Part shown: positions 34,893 through 43,254 of the stretch, in pieces
Position numbering within the stretch: the stretch's first letter is position 1
Layout: each line of letters opens with the position of its first letter
NCBI RefSeq assembly: GCF_900108475.1
Contig: NZ_FNWO01000013.1
Location: 1 to 64,000, forward strand
From: Magnetospirillum fulvum
GTDB lineage: Bacteria; Pseudomonadota; Alphaproteobacteria; Rhodospirillales; Magnetospirillaceae
Reading direction: 5' to 3'
DNA: 64,000 nt
Made by a program: the position numbers and the translations under genes
Notes under the pieces: generated by a model
What the model was told of the DNA's origin: nothing
Databases searched by the model: none
The model's input: only the letters and a program-made list of their open reading frames with translations

Positions 34893-36116
34893 CTATCGTC
34901 TCGATATAATCTCGCGGTAAAGCGCCTGCATCTGCGTTGCGATCACCGCGTTCGCAAAGCGGCGTTCGACCTGGGCGCGGGCGTTATGCCCCATCCGCCG
35001 CCGGGCCTCGCCGTCCTTGGCCAGGGTCAGGATCGCCTCGGCCAGAGCGGCCCCGTCCTGGAGCGGCACCAGCAAACCGGTTTCGCCCGACTGGACGACG
35101 TCCCGGCAGCCCGGCACGTCGGTCGCGATCATCGGACGACCGCAGGCCGCGGCTTCCAGCAGGCTTTTCGGCAAGCCCTCGCGGTAGGACGGCAACAACG
35201 CGATATGCGCCTGCCGCCAGAGTGCGGCAACGTCGTCGGAGACTCCCCACCATTCCACCACCCCCTCGGCCTGCCAGCGCCGCAGGTCGTCTTCACCCAG
35301 GCTCTCGGGGTTGGTGGTGTCGGGGCCTCCCACCAGCACGATCCGGACCGGTGCCCCCTGCTGTTTCAGCAGGCGGGCGGCCGCGACGATATCCAGAACG
35401 CCTTTGGGGCGCAGCATCCGGCCGACATAGGCCGCAACCACCTCACCCTCCGGTTCGGCCATCGGGTGAAAGGCGGCGATATCGACCCCTGATCCGGCGA
35501 TCAGATGCGCCCGTTCGGGGGGAACGATCCCCGCGCCGGTGAAGTAAGCCAGATCGTCACCGTTCTGGAACACCAGATCGCTGCGGCGATAGGCCAACGA
35601 CCAGCGCAGCACCCGCGTCACCACCGCGCGGAGCACCCGCACCTTGCGGCTTTGCGCGGTGAACACCAACCCCAACCCGGTCATCGTGGCCAACGCGTGA
35701 CGCGTCCCGGCAAGGATCGCGGCCAGCCCCCCGAACAGGGTGGGAACCAGGGCGATATGATGGATGATGTCGGGCTTTTCCCGCCGATAGAGCGTCACCA
35801 GGGCGAACAACGCCGCCAGGGGACCGAACGGCAGCGACATCTTGCGAAGCGAGGGGATCGGAACGACACGGAAGCCTTCGCGGGTAATCGCTTCGGCATG
35901 GGCATCAATATGGGTCGCGACGACGACCTCGAAGCCCATATCGCGGGCAGCGCGGGCGGTGGGCAGACGATGAGACCAGAAATACCAGTCTTCCGTCACG
36001 ACATAGAGTATCCGCAACCCCTTGCAAGAGGATGGATTTTCACCATCCAGCCTTGCGCCACCATCGCGGCTCGGTTCATTCGACGACGTCGTACCCCCTG
36101 CACCGCTCACGATCAC
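34893..36116 (-). CDS. Family 4 glycosyltransferase
   Basis: The 407-residue GT-B enzyme has an N-terminal domain starting LRILYVVTEDWYFWSHRLP, the hinge VAAYVGRMLRPKGVLD and the donor-binding ALLPSYREGLPKSLLEAAACGRP motif (E-x7-E type) of retaining GT4 enzymes. It transfers a sugar from a nucleotide donor to the surface glycan or its lipid carrier. The GTG at 36116 opens the longest frame, but the fold begins about residue 35, so a later start (for example TTG at 36017) is possible. It is the only minus-strand gene of the glycan locus and probably marks its right border. Confidence 0.87.
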   Translation of the reverse strand: MIVSGAGGTTSSNEPSRDGGARLDGENPSSCKGLRILYVVTEDWYFWSHRLPTARAARDMGFEVVVATHIDAHAEAITREGFRVVPIPSLRKMSLPFGPLAALFALVTLYRREKPDIIHHIALVPTLFGGLAAILAGTRHALATMTGLGLVFTAQSRKVRVLRAVVTRVLRWSLAYRRSDLVFQNGDDLAYFTGAGIVPPERAHLIAGSGVDIAAFHPMAEPEGEVVAAYVGRMLRPKGVLDIVAAARLLKQQGAPVRIVLVGGPDTTNPESLGEDDLRRWQAEGVVEWWGVSDDVAALWRQAHIALLPSYREGLPKSLLEAAACGRPMIATDVPGCRDVVQSGETGLLVPLQDGAALAEAILTLAKDGEARRRMGHNARAQVERRFANAVIATQMQALYREIISRR

Positions 36117-36408
36117 GATCCCGCTCTCAAATGGCTTTGCCGCACCTTATCATGAAGCGCAACAAGGCTGGGAGGGATGTCGCCCCCCCTCAGCACTCGC
36201 GGGAAGAGGCGCGCCCATCGTCCCGGCTTAACCAGAGGCGGCAACACTCAAAACCTCGTCCCCGGATCGAAACTGACCCGACTTAATGAAAGCCGCAGTC
36301 GCCCGGCTATTCTCGACACAAAAGCCCCCTTCGTGTACCATCATACTCAACGCATATGGCCGATGACCGATTCGCGGCCCGACAACTCTATGACGATGGA
36401 GGGGGAGG
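36117..36408. other. Divergent intergenic region between GT4 and chemoreceptor genes
   Basis: The 292 bp separate a minus-strand glycosyltransferase and a plus-strand chemoreceptor. GGAGGGGGAGG immediately precedes the chemoreceptor ATG and is a strong ribosome-binding sequence. No RNA gene or repeat is seen. Confidence 0.4.
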
Positions 36409-38592
36409 ATGAAGCTGACATCAATCAAAGCGAAAATTGCTATTTTCGCCGGGCTCTGCCTCATCGGAGCGATTTCGGTCCAGGTCGTGTACGGCGTTAT
36501 CACCACCAGATCGGGCAACGATTTCGTGGTCAGCCGAACCTCGGAAATCCTCGATTCCAAGACCCGCGAATCGATGAACAATCTGGCCAGCGCCCAGGCC
36601 GGTTTGTTGCGGTCCGAGTTCGATTCCGCCCTGATCGCGGCGCGAACGATGGCTCACACCTTCGCCATGATCGTTTCGCCTGCGGCCGAGGGCGGGATGG
36701 CGACGGATATCCGCCGTCGCCATATCAACGACATCCTGTTGAACGTGCTGAAAAACAACGAACGATTCAACGGCACCTATACCGCCTGGGAGCCCAACGC
36801 CCTTGACGGCAACGACGAGGCGTTTCGCAATCGCCGCGACACCGGCACCGATGCCACCGGGCGCTTCATCCCGTATTGGAACCGCGACCAGTCGGGCAAG
36901 ATCGCGATGCAGGCCCTGGTCGAGTATGACAGCCGCGACCTTCATCCCAACGGCGTGATGAAGGGAGGCTGGTATATCGGCCCGCAGAGCAACGGACGGG
37001 AAAGCGTGCTCGACCCGCTTCCCTACATCGTTCAGGGTCGTCAGGTCTATCTTGCCACCCTGTCGGTGCCGATTGTCGCCAAGGGCAAGTTCTCAGGCGT
37101 CGCCGGGGCCGATTTCAACCTCGAATTCGTCCAGAAGCTGGCTCTGGATGTCAGTCGCAGTCTGTTCGGCGGCAAGAACAAGGTGGTGATCCTCAGCAAT
37201 ATGGGTCTGATCGTCGCCGACAGCGCCAATCCCGAGTTGATCGGACAATCCTATTCGAGCCATTCCCAAACCTGGCAAACCGATCTATCGACCGTCCAAT
37301 CGGGTCGCAACAGTACGGAATGGCAAGGCGACACCCTGCGCACCTTCGCCGCGATCCAGTTGGGACGGACCGAAAAGCCATGGTCGGTGCTGATCGAGGT
37401 TCCCCGCAACGTCGTGATGGCTGAAGCCAACACCCTGGGCCAGAGTCTGACCGAACGGGCCTCCAGTTCGGTGACATGGTCGGCTCTGACCAGCACGCTG
37501 GTGGCCCTCGCCGCGATCGCGATCATGTGGGTGGCCGCAGGCGGCGTCGCCCGTCCGATCGTCGCCATGACCGACGCGATGAAGCGTCTGGCTGCGGGCG
37601 ACAAATCGATCGACGTCCCCTCGCGCGATCAGGTCGATGAAATCGGCCAGATGGCCCAGGCGGTCCAGGTGTTCAAGGACAACGCGATCCGCATCGAGGC
37701 ATTGCAGGCCGAACAAGCCGAGGCCGCCGCCCACACTGCGGCGGAGCGCAAGCAGGCGCGGGAAAATCTGGCCGACAGTTTCGAGGCGAGCGTGATGGGT
37801 CTCGTCCGCGAAGTCGCCAGTTCGGCCGAGGGGATGCAATCGACGGCGCAATCGATGTCGGCGGCGGCCCGTCAGGCCAGCACCCAGGCCGGTTCGATCG
37901 CGGCGGCGGCGGATTCCGCCACCGAGAACGTCCAGACCGTCGCCTCGGCCGCCGAGCAATTGTCGGCCTCGATCACCGAGATCAACCGTCAGGTCAGCGA
38001 AGCGGCCAAAATCTCCAAGACCGCCTCGGAAGAAGCGGGACGGACCAACGTGATGGTGCAGACGCTTGCCACCGCCGCCGACCGCATCGGCGAGGTGGTC
38101 AAGCTGATCAACGACATCGCGGCCCAGACCAACCTGCTGGCCTTGAACGCGACGATCGAGGCGGCCCGGGCCGGTGACGCCGGCAAGGGCTTTGCCGTCG
38201 TCGCGGGCGAAGTCAAACACCTCGCCAACCAGACCGCCAAGGCGACCGAGGAAATCGGCACCCAGATCGGCGCGGTTCAGGACGAAACCCGCCGCGCTGT
38301 CGCCGCTATCAAGACGATTGGCGAGGTCATCGACAATGTGCGGGAAATCTCGTCGGGCATCGCCGCCTCGGTCGAACAACAAGGCGCGGCGACCAAGGAA
38401 ATCGCCCGCAACGTCCAGCAGGCGGCGCAGGGAACCCAGGATGTCTCGGCCAATATCGGCGGCGTCACCAATGCGGTCCTCTCGACCGGACAGGCGGCGG
38501 AAACCGTTCTGGGCTCGGCCAACTCGATGACCGGCAGCGCGGATCGGCTGCGGACCGAAGTCGCCAGCTTCCTGGCCAGCATCCGCGGCTAG
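36409..38592 (+). CDS. Methyl-accepting chemotaxis protein with dCache sensor
   Basis: The 727-residue receptor has a first membrane helix (about 10-30, [20 protein letters not shown]), a periplasmic dCache-type sensor (about 35-350, including [11 protein letters not shown] and [13 protein letters not shown]), a second helix (about 360-385), a HAMP domain ([17 protein letters not shown]) and the cytoplasmic signalling coiled coil with the hairpin tip [22 protein letters not shown] that docks CheA/CheW. The ligand is unknown; dCache domains often bind amino acids or organic acids. There are no che genes nearby. It ends near a perfect palindrome at 38606-38635. Confidence 0.95.
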   Translation: MKLTSIKAKIAIFAGLCLIGAISVQVVYGVITTRSGNDFVVSRTSEILDSKTRESMNNLASAQAGLLRSEFDSALIAARTMAHTFAMIVSPAAEGGMATDIRRRHINDILLNVLKNNERFNGTYTAWEPNALDGNDEAFRNRRDTGTDATGRFIPYWNRDQSGKIAMQALVEYDSRDLHPNGVMKGGWYIGPQSNGRESVLDPLPYIVQGRQVYLATLSVPIVAKGKFSGVAGADFNLEFVQKLALDVSRSLFGGKNKVVILSNMGLIVADSANPELIGQSYSSHSQTWQTDLSTVQSGRNSTEWQGDTLRTFAAIQLGRTEKPWSVLIEVPRNVVMAEANTLGQSLTERASSSVTWSALTSTLVALAAIAIMWVAAGGVARPIVAMTDAMKRLAAGDKSIDVPSRDQVDEIGQMAQAVQVFKDNAIRIEALQAEQAEAAAHTAAERKQARENLADSFEASVMGLVREVASSAEGMQSTAQSMSAAARQASTQAGSIAAAADSATENVQTVASAAEQLSASITEINRQVSEAAKISKTASEEAGRTNVMVQTLATAADRIGEVVKLINDIAAQTNLLALNATIEAARAGDAGKGFAVVAGEVKHLANQTAKATEEIGTQIGAVQDETRRAVAAIKTIGEVIDNVREISSGIAASVEQQGAATKEIARNVQQAAQGTQDVSANIGGVTNAVLSTGQAAETVLGSANSMTGSADRLRTEVASFLASIRG

Positions 38593-38605
38593 AGCGTTAT
38601 ACCAT

Positions 38606-38635
38606 GCCTCGGTGATCGGAACCGATCACCGAGGC
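38606..38635. terminator. Perfect 14-bp palindrome after the chemoreceptor gene
   Basis: GCCTCGGTGATCGG and CCGATCACCGAGGC are separated by AA only. It lies 14 bp after the stop of the chemoreceptor. No T-run follows, so it may be a Rho-assisted terminator, an RNA-stabilising stem or a protein-binding site. Confidence 0.5.
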
Positions 38636-38708
38636 CCTCAAACGGCGGGCGGGGATCGAAGAAACCCTTGCCTTCCCAGGCCATAAGCCGCGCGGCCCCT
38701 TGGGCCTA

Positions 38709-38745
38709 ACCAAATCCCCATGAGTTTCACTCACGGGGATTTGGT
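38709..38745. terminator. Stem-loop in the convergent spacer
   Basis: ACCAAATCCCC-A-TGAG pairs with CTCA-C-GGGGATTTGGT around a TTTCA loop, with a single A/C mismatch. It lies between convergent transcripts (chemoreceptor on plus, SDR operon on minus) and so suits a bidirectional terminator. The rest of 38593-38806 carries no gene. Confidence 0.5.
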
Positions 38746-38806
38746 ATTAGAGCCCCCGGCGGCGCACACATTCGTCGCCGCTGGGAGCTTTCCAGACCGG
38801 GATGGA

Positions 38807-39640
38807 TCAGGCGATCTGGGGCATTTTGGGGGCGTCGCGCTGCAAGATGCCGGTCAGACGCGCCGACACCCCGCAATCGCTCTCGGGATGGGTGACGATA
38901 TAGAAGCGGTCCTCGATCACCGCCGCAATCGTCTGTTCGGCGATGTCGCGGGCGGTGATCGTGCTGGCTTCGATGACTTGGCGGATCTTCTCGCCATAGA
39001 CCGGAGCCATCGGATTGGTGGCACGCAATTCGGCCGGTCGGTTGCGGTGGGACTCGGCGATCCCGGTCTTGACGAAGCCGGGACACAGCACCGACACCCC
39101 GATCTTGGTCCCGGCCAGCCGCAGATCGTGATAGAGGCATTCCGACAGCGTCACCACCGCGTGTTTGCTGACGCAATAGACGCTCATCCCCGGCGGCGAC
39201 ACCAACCCCGCCACCGAGGCGGTGTTGACGACATGGGCCGGGCCGCCCTGGGCGATCATCCGCGGCACGAAGCTGCGGATGCCGTGGACCACCCCCATCA
39301 GATTGACGTCCAGCACCCATTTCCAGTCTTCCAGCGTCGCGGACCAGACCGGACCGGCGGCGGCGACTCCAGCATTGTTGAACAGCAGGTGACCGCCGCC
39401 GAACCGCTCCCAGGTCTGCTCGGCCAGCGCCTCGACCTGCTCGGGCTTGGCGACGTTGGTGGGAACGGTCAGGATGCCAACGCCGGTCGCGGCAACCAGG
39501 TCTTTGGTCGCGGCCAGACCGGCGACGTCGAGATCGGCGAGAACCAGATTCATCCCCTCGGCGGCGCACAGCACGGCGAATTCACGGCCGAAGCCGCTGG
39601 CGGCGCCAGTGATGATCGCGGTCTTTCCTTGCAGTTCCAT
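38807..39640 (-). CDS. Short-chain dehydrogenase/reductase
   Basis: The 277-residue classical SDR has cofactor motif ITGAASGFGRE (about 9-19), FNNAG, VNTASVAG and YCVSKHAV with the catalytic Tyr/Lys. ATG 39640 is preferred to the ATG at 39658 because AAGGAA lies 8 nt upstream of the former. It is the last gene of a minus-strand operon with another SDR, a phosphatase and an acyl-CoA dehydrogenase, so an acyl or alcohol intermediate is a likely substrate. Confidence 0.88.
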   Translation of the reverse strand: MELQGKTAIITGAASGFGREFAVLCAAEGMNLVLADLDVAGLAATKDLVAATGVGILTVPTNVAKPEQVEALAEQTWERFGGGHLLFNNAGVAAAGPVWSATLEDWKWVLDVNLMGVVHGIRSFVPRMIAQGGPAHVVNTASVAGLVSPPGMSVYCVSKHAVVTLSECLYHDLRLAGTKIGVSVLCPGFVKTGIAESHRNRPAELRATNPMAPVYGEKIRQVIEASTITARDIAEQTIAAVIEDRFYIVTHPESDCGVSARLTGILQRDAPKMPQIA

Positions 39641-39660
39641 GGTGCGGATTCCTTGCATAA

Positions 39661-40437
39661 TCAGGAGACGAGATAGCCGCCATCGACGGTGAGGCAGGCC
39701 CCGGTGGTGTAGCTGGCCGACGGCGACACCAGATACAGCACCGCGCCCACCATCTCGTCGGGCTGGGCGGCGCGACCCAGCGGCAGACGCTGGGTGACCC
39801 CGGCCAGAATCTTGGGATTGCCGGTCAGCGCCGACGCGAATTTGGTGTCAGTCAAACCGGGCAGCAGGGCATTGACCCGGACCCCCAGCGGCCCGCCCTC
39901 CAGCGCGCAGGCCTGGGTCAGCGAGATCACCGCCGCCTTGGTCATCGAATAGAGACCCTGCCCCGCCGCCGGGCGGACTCCATTGACCGAGGCGACATTG
40001 ACGATGCTGCCGCCGCCACTGGCGGCAATCAGCTTCATTCCCCGCGCCGACATGAAGAAATAGCCCCGGATGTTGACATCGACGGTCTTCTGGAACGCGG
40101 CCAGATCGGTGTCGATCAGCGGCCCGAAATAGGGATTGGTCGCGGCATTGTTGACCAGGATGTGAAGCCGCCCATGCTGCGCCGAGATCCGCTCGAACGC
40201 CGATTCGATCTGCTCCATCTCGCCGATATGACAGGCCAGGGCCTCGGCGCTGCCGCCGCTGTCGCGAATCGCGGCGGCGACGCTCTCGCACTCCTCTTCC
40301 TTGCGGCTAGAGACGATCACATGCGCCCCAGAGGCGGCCAGGGTGCGGGCGATCGCCGCCCCGATGCCCCGGCTGGCGCCGGTAATCAGCGCCACCTTGC
40401 CGGTCAGGTCGAAAAGCGCGGAAACGGACGCGGACAT
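39661..40437 (-). CDS. Short-chain dehydrogenase/reductase (FabG-like)
   Basis: The 258-residue SDR shows ITGASRGIGAAIA (about 17-29), VNNAATNP, VNVASVNG and YSMTKAAV (Tyr/Lys pair), and ends GACLTVDGGYLVS, typical of FabG-like oxidoreductases that reduce 3-keto groups or oxidise secondary alcohols. It starts 12 bp after the phosphatase gene and is 20 bp upstream of the last SDR. The substrate is not determined by sequence. Confidence 0.9.
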   Translation of the reverse strand: MSASVSALFDLTGKVALITGASRGIGAAIARTLAASGAHVIVSSRKEEECESVAAAIRDSGGSAEALACHIGEMEQIESAFERISAQHGRLHILVNNAATNPYFGPLIDTDLAAFQKTVDVNIRGYFFMSARGMKLIAASGGGSIVNVASVNGVRPAAGQGLYSMTKAAVISLTQACALEGGPLGVRVNALLPGLTDTKFASALTGNPKILAGVTQRLPLGRAAQPDEMVGAVLYLVSPSASYTTGACLTVDGGYLVS

Positions 40438-40449
40438 GATGAAACCTTC

Positions 40450-41148
40450 CTATCGGTTGGTGATCTTGCTTTTGTCGCCACCTGTTTCGAGATGGGCGAA
40501 GGAATTGAGCGACAGCAGGCTGGCCCGCGCGCGGTCATGGAGGATTCGGGTGACGCCGCTATTGACCAGGATGTTGTTGAGCCCGACGGTCGCCTCGTCG
40601 GACAGGCCCAGCAGATGCTGGCAGATCGCGGCGATCGGCCCACCCGAAGTAAAGATCACGGTGCCGCCCGCTTTGGGGGCCGCCTCGATTTGACGGCGGA
40701 AGGCGGCAACGCAGCGGTCACGAAACACGCTCCAGCTTTCGCGGTACTCGCCATCGTGGCCGCCCCCGGCCCAGCGCGCCACGGCGGCGGAAAACACCGT
40801 CTGGAAGTCGCGGCGGGGATTCTCACCGGCGGCGAGAAAGCCCCGGATGGAATCATGCGAGTCGAGTTCGGGACGGAAGCAGCGCAACACGTCCAGGAAA
40901 TCGAACTCGTCAAAACCGCCATCCTGGGTCAGCGGCAAAGGAGCATCGGTCCGGGCGGCCAGAAACGCCTCGGCGGTCTGGAGGTGACGGCGTAACCCAC
41001 CAGTCACCACCCGGTCGATGCCAAGCTCGGCAGTCGAGAACCAGCGGCCGAGCATCCGGCTCTGTTCCTCGCCCAGCGGCGACAGCCGGTCGTAATCACG
41101 GCTGCCGAACGAAGCCTGACCATGGCGGACCAGATAGACCTGCCCCAT
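40450..41148 (-). CDS. Histidine phosphatase family protein
   Basis: The 232-residue protein begins MGQVYLVRHGQASFGSRDYD: the RHG motif carries the phospho-accepting histidine, and a second His should come from FTSGGPIAAIC-region chemistry, although the usual GH dipeptide is SGG here. It belongs to the phosphoglycerate-mutase-like superfamily. ATG 41148 is used since the RHG motif must lie near the N-terminus; the open frame extends upstream to 41322 inside the dehydrogenase gene. In this operon it may dephosphorylate a small metabolite. Confidence 0.85.
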   Translation of the reverse strand: MGQVYLVRHGQASFGSRDYDRLSPLGEEQSRMLGRWFSTAELGIDRVVTGGLRRHLQTAEAFLAARTDAPLPLTQDGGFDEFDFLDVLRCFRPELDSHDSIRGFLAAGENPRRDFQTVFSAAVARWAGGGHDGEYRESWSVFRDRCVAAFRRQIEAAPKAGGTVIFTSGGPIAAICQHLLGLSDEATVGLNNILVNSGVTRILHDRARASLLSLNSFAHLETGGDKSKITNR

Positions 41149-41159
41149 CGCGACTCCGA

Positions 41160-42401
41160 TCAGGCCGGGGCCATGTATTGACGCAATTCCAACTTGGCGA
41201 CCTGGGCGCGGTGAACCTCGTCCGGGCCGTCGGCGATCCGCAGAGTCCTGGCGCAGGCATACATCCAGGCCAGCGGCACATCGTCGCTGACCCCGGCTCC
41301 GCCATGGGCCTGGATCGACCAATCAATCACTTTGCAGGCGACGTTGGGGGCCACCACCTTGATCAGGGCAATTTCCTTGCGCGCCGCCTTGTTGCCGACG
41401 GTGTCCATCATGTGGGCGGCCTTGTAGGTCAGCAGACGGGCCTGATCGATCATCGCCCGACATTCGGCGATCCGCTCGTGCCAGACCGATTGGGTCGCCA
41501 GCGGCTTGCCGAACGCGACCCGCGCCAGCAGGCGGCGGCACATCAGTTCCAGCGCCCGTTCCGCCGCGCCGATCGCCCGCATGCAATGGTGAATCCGCCC
41601 CGGTCCCAGGCGACCCTGGGCGATCTCGAAGCCGCGCCCCTCGCCCAGCAGAATATTGCTGGCGGGAACCCGGACATCGCGGAAGCGGATTTCGGCGTGG
41701 CCGTGGGGAGCGTCGTCATAGCCGAACACCGGCACCCAGCGTTTGACCGTGACGCCGGGAGTGTCGAGCGGCACCAGGATCATCGATTGCTGAAGATGGC
41801 GGTTCGGATTGGCGGCATCGGTCTTGCCCATCACGATCAGGATTTTGCAGCGGGTATCGTTGGCCCCGCTGGTCCACCATTTGGTGCCGTTGATGACGTA
41901 TTGGTCGCCGTCGCGGCGGATGTCGGTGCAGATGTTGGTGGCATCGGAACTGGCCACCGCCGCCTCGGTCATCGCGAATCCGCTTCTGATCTCGCCCGCC
42001 AGCAGCGGTTCGAGCCAGCGCGCCTTTTGCTCGGGCGTGCCATAGCGGACCAGCACCTCCATATTGCCGCTATCGGGGGCGGAACAGTTGAACACTTCCG
42101 AGGCGAAGTGGCTGCGCCCCATGATCTCGGCCAAAGGGGCGTATTCGAGATTGAGCAGACCGGCGCCATACTCGCTTTCGGCCAGGAACAGGTTCCACAG
42201 CCCGGCCGCCTTGGCCTTGTCCTTCAATTCCTCCAGCAGGGGAAGCGGTTTCCACCGGGTCGGCCCCTGGGCGACCTGAGCGAACAGCTCGGCTTCGCGC
42301 GGGTAATAATGCTCGGCCAGAAAGTCACTGACGCGGCGGCACAAATCACGGCTGCGCGGAGTCAACTCGTCGAACATCGGACCCTGGTCCATCGCGGACA
42401 C
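41160..42401 (-). CDS. Acyl-CoA dehydrogenase
   Basis: The 413-residue flavoenzyme has the all-alpha N-terminal domain, the beta domain with [16 protein letters not shown] (FAD/substrate loop) and [11 protein letters not shown], and the C-terminal helical domain with [20 protein letters not shown] and [15 protein letters not shown]. It oxidises an acyl-CoA to the enoyl-CoA and passes electrons to ETF. Length and wording resemble the ACAD10/11-like branch often encoded beside phosphatase and SDR genes. It is the first gene of the minus-strand operon ending at 38807. Confidence 0.92.
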   Translation of the reverse strand: MSAMDQGPMFDELTPRSRDLCRRVSDFLAEHYYPREAELFAQVAQGPTRWKPLPLLEELKDKAKAAGLWNLFLAESEYGAGLLNLEYAPLAEIMGRSHFASEVFNCSAPDSGNMEVLVRYGTPEQKARWLEPLLAGEIRSGFAMTEAAVASSDATNICTDIRRDGDQYVINGTKWWTSGANDTRCKILIVMGKTDAANPNRHLQQSMILVPLDTPGVTVKRWVPVFGYDDAPHGHAEIRFRDVRVPASNILLGEGRGFEIAQGRLGPGRIHHCMRAIGAAERALELMCRRLLARVAFGKPLATQSVWHERIAECRAMIDQARLLTYKAAHMMDTVGNKAARKEIALIKVVAPNVACKVIDWSIQAHGGAGVSDDVPLAWMYACARTLRIADGPDEVHRAQVAKLELRQYMAPA

Positions 42402-42764
42402 CCCCTACGGCAATGTCAAAAAAAGTGGGCCAAGCGGCAAGGCTGCCCGGCCCAAGTGGGAGTCTTCCCCCTGAAGACACCGGAGACACACAAAGGAAAC
42501 CACTCGACCGGCGGACGTCGGCTCTTTCCGTCGATCCGGAGACGTTCCGGAAAAGATGACGAGCCCGCCGTTCGACCTGCAATCAGAGGTAATCCAGCCC
42601 AGGACATCAATCCAATGAATTGTCTGGATTATTTATAATTAGATTGATGCATGATAGGGCCGACAGAGCGGCCCAAGCGGGAGCGGATACGCTCCCGCGG
42701 CAATGATGGCGCGAAGGGGGGATTGGGGGACGAAACGCCCCCTAATTGGACTCGGACCCGCCGA
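42402..42764. other. Intergenic region, no gene seen
   Basis: The 363 bp lie upstream of the acyl-CoA dehydrogenase operon and downstream of yccF. A short stem GTCTTC/GAAGAC occurs near 42463-42479, and 42600-42660 is AT-rich and the likely promoter zone for the minus-strand operon. No conserved reading frame or RNA was recognised. Confidence 0.4.
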
Positions 42765-43139
42765 TCAGGCAGCGGGAATGACGATCTTGCCGACCGGGGT
42801 CAGGCTAAGACGGGCGAGCTTCAAGTGCGCCCAGGCGAACGGAATGCCGATGATGGTGATCGCCAGCCCGACCGCGACGATCAGATGGCCGAGCGCCAGC
42901 CACCAGCCCGCCAGCACGAACCAGACGATGTTGCCAAGGGTGGACAGCGCCCCGGATTCCGGGGCCTCGATTACGGTCTGGCCGAACGGCAGCAGGGTAT
43001 AGCCAGCCAGCCGCAACGCCGCCGGGGTCCAGGGGAGCCCGACGATGGTGATTGCCATGATCGCGGCGGCAATCAGCCAGCCGAACGCCATCGGCAAGCC
43101 ACCGAACACCAGCCACAGGATGTTGAGAATCAGAGACAT
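42765..43139 (-). CDS. yccF: YccF-family inner membrane protein
   Basis: The 124-residue protein starts MSLILNILWLVFGGLPMAFG and contains a duplicated pattern ITIVGLPW / ITIIGIPFAWAHLKLARL around hydrophobic helices, the mark of the YccF (DUF307) family. It is an integral inner-membrane protein of unknown function. ATG 43139 gives the canonical N-terminus; the frame continues upstream to 43496 without support. Confidence 0.9.
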   Translation of the reverse strand: MSLILNILWLVFGGLPMAFGWLIAAAIMAITIVGLPWTPAALRLAGYTLLPFGQTVIEAPESGALSTLGNIVWFVLAGWWLALGHLIVAVGLAITIIGIPFAWAHLKLARLSLTPVGKIVIPAA

Positions 43140-43254
43140 GCCGTTCCTCCTCGCCCGGATCGGGGATGATCGCCCGTGGCCGATGCCGCACCGGACGCCC
43201 CCGGTCGGGGTCAGGCCCATGCCCGACCGGGGAAGAGTGGAGAAGACCGGCTTG

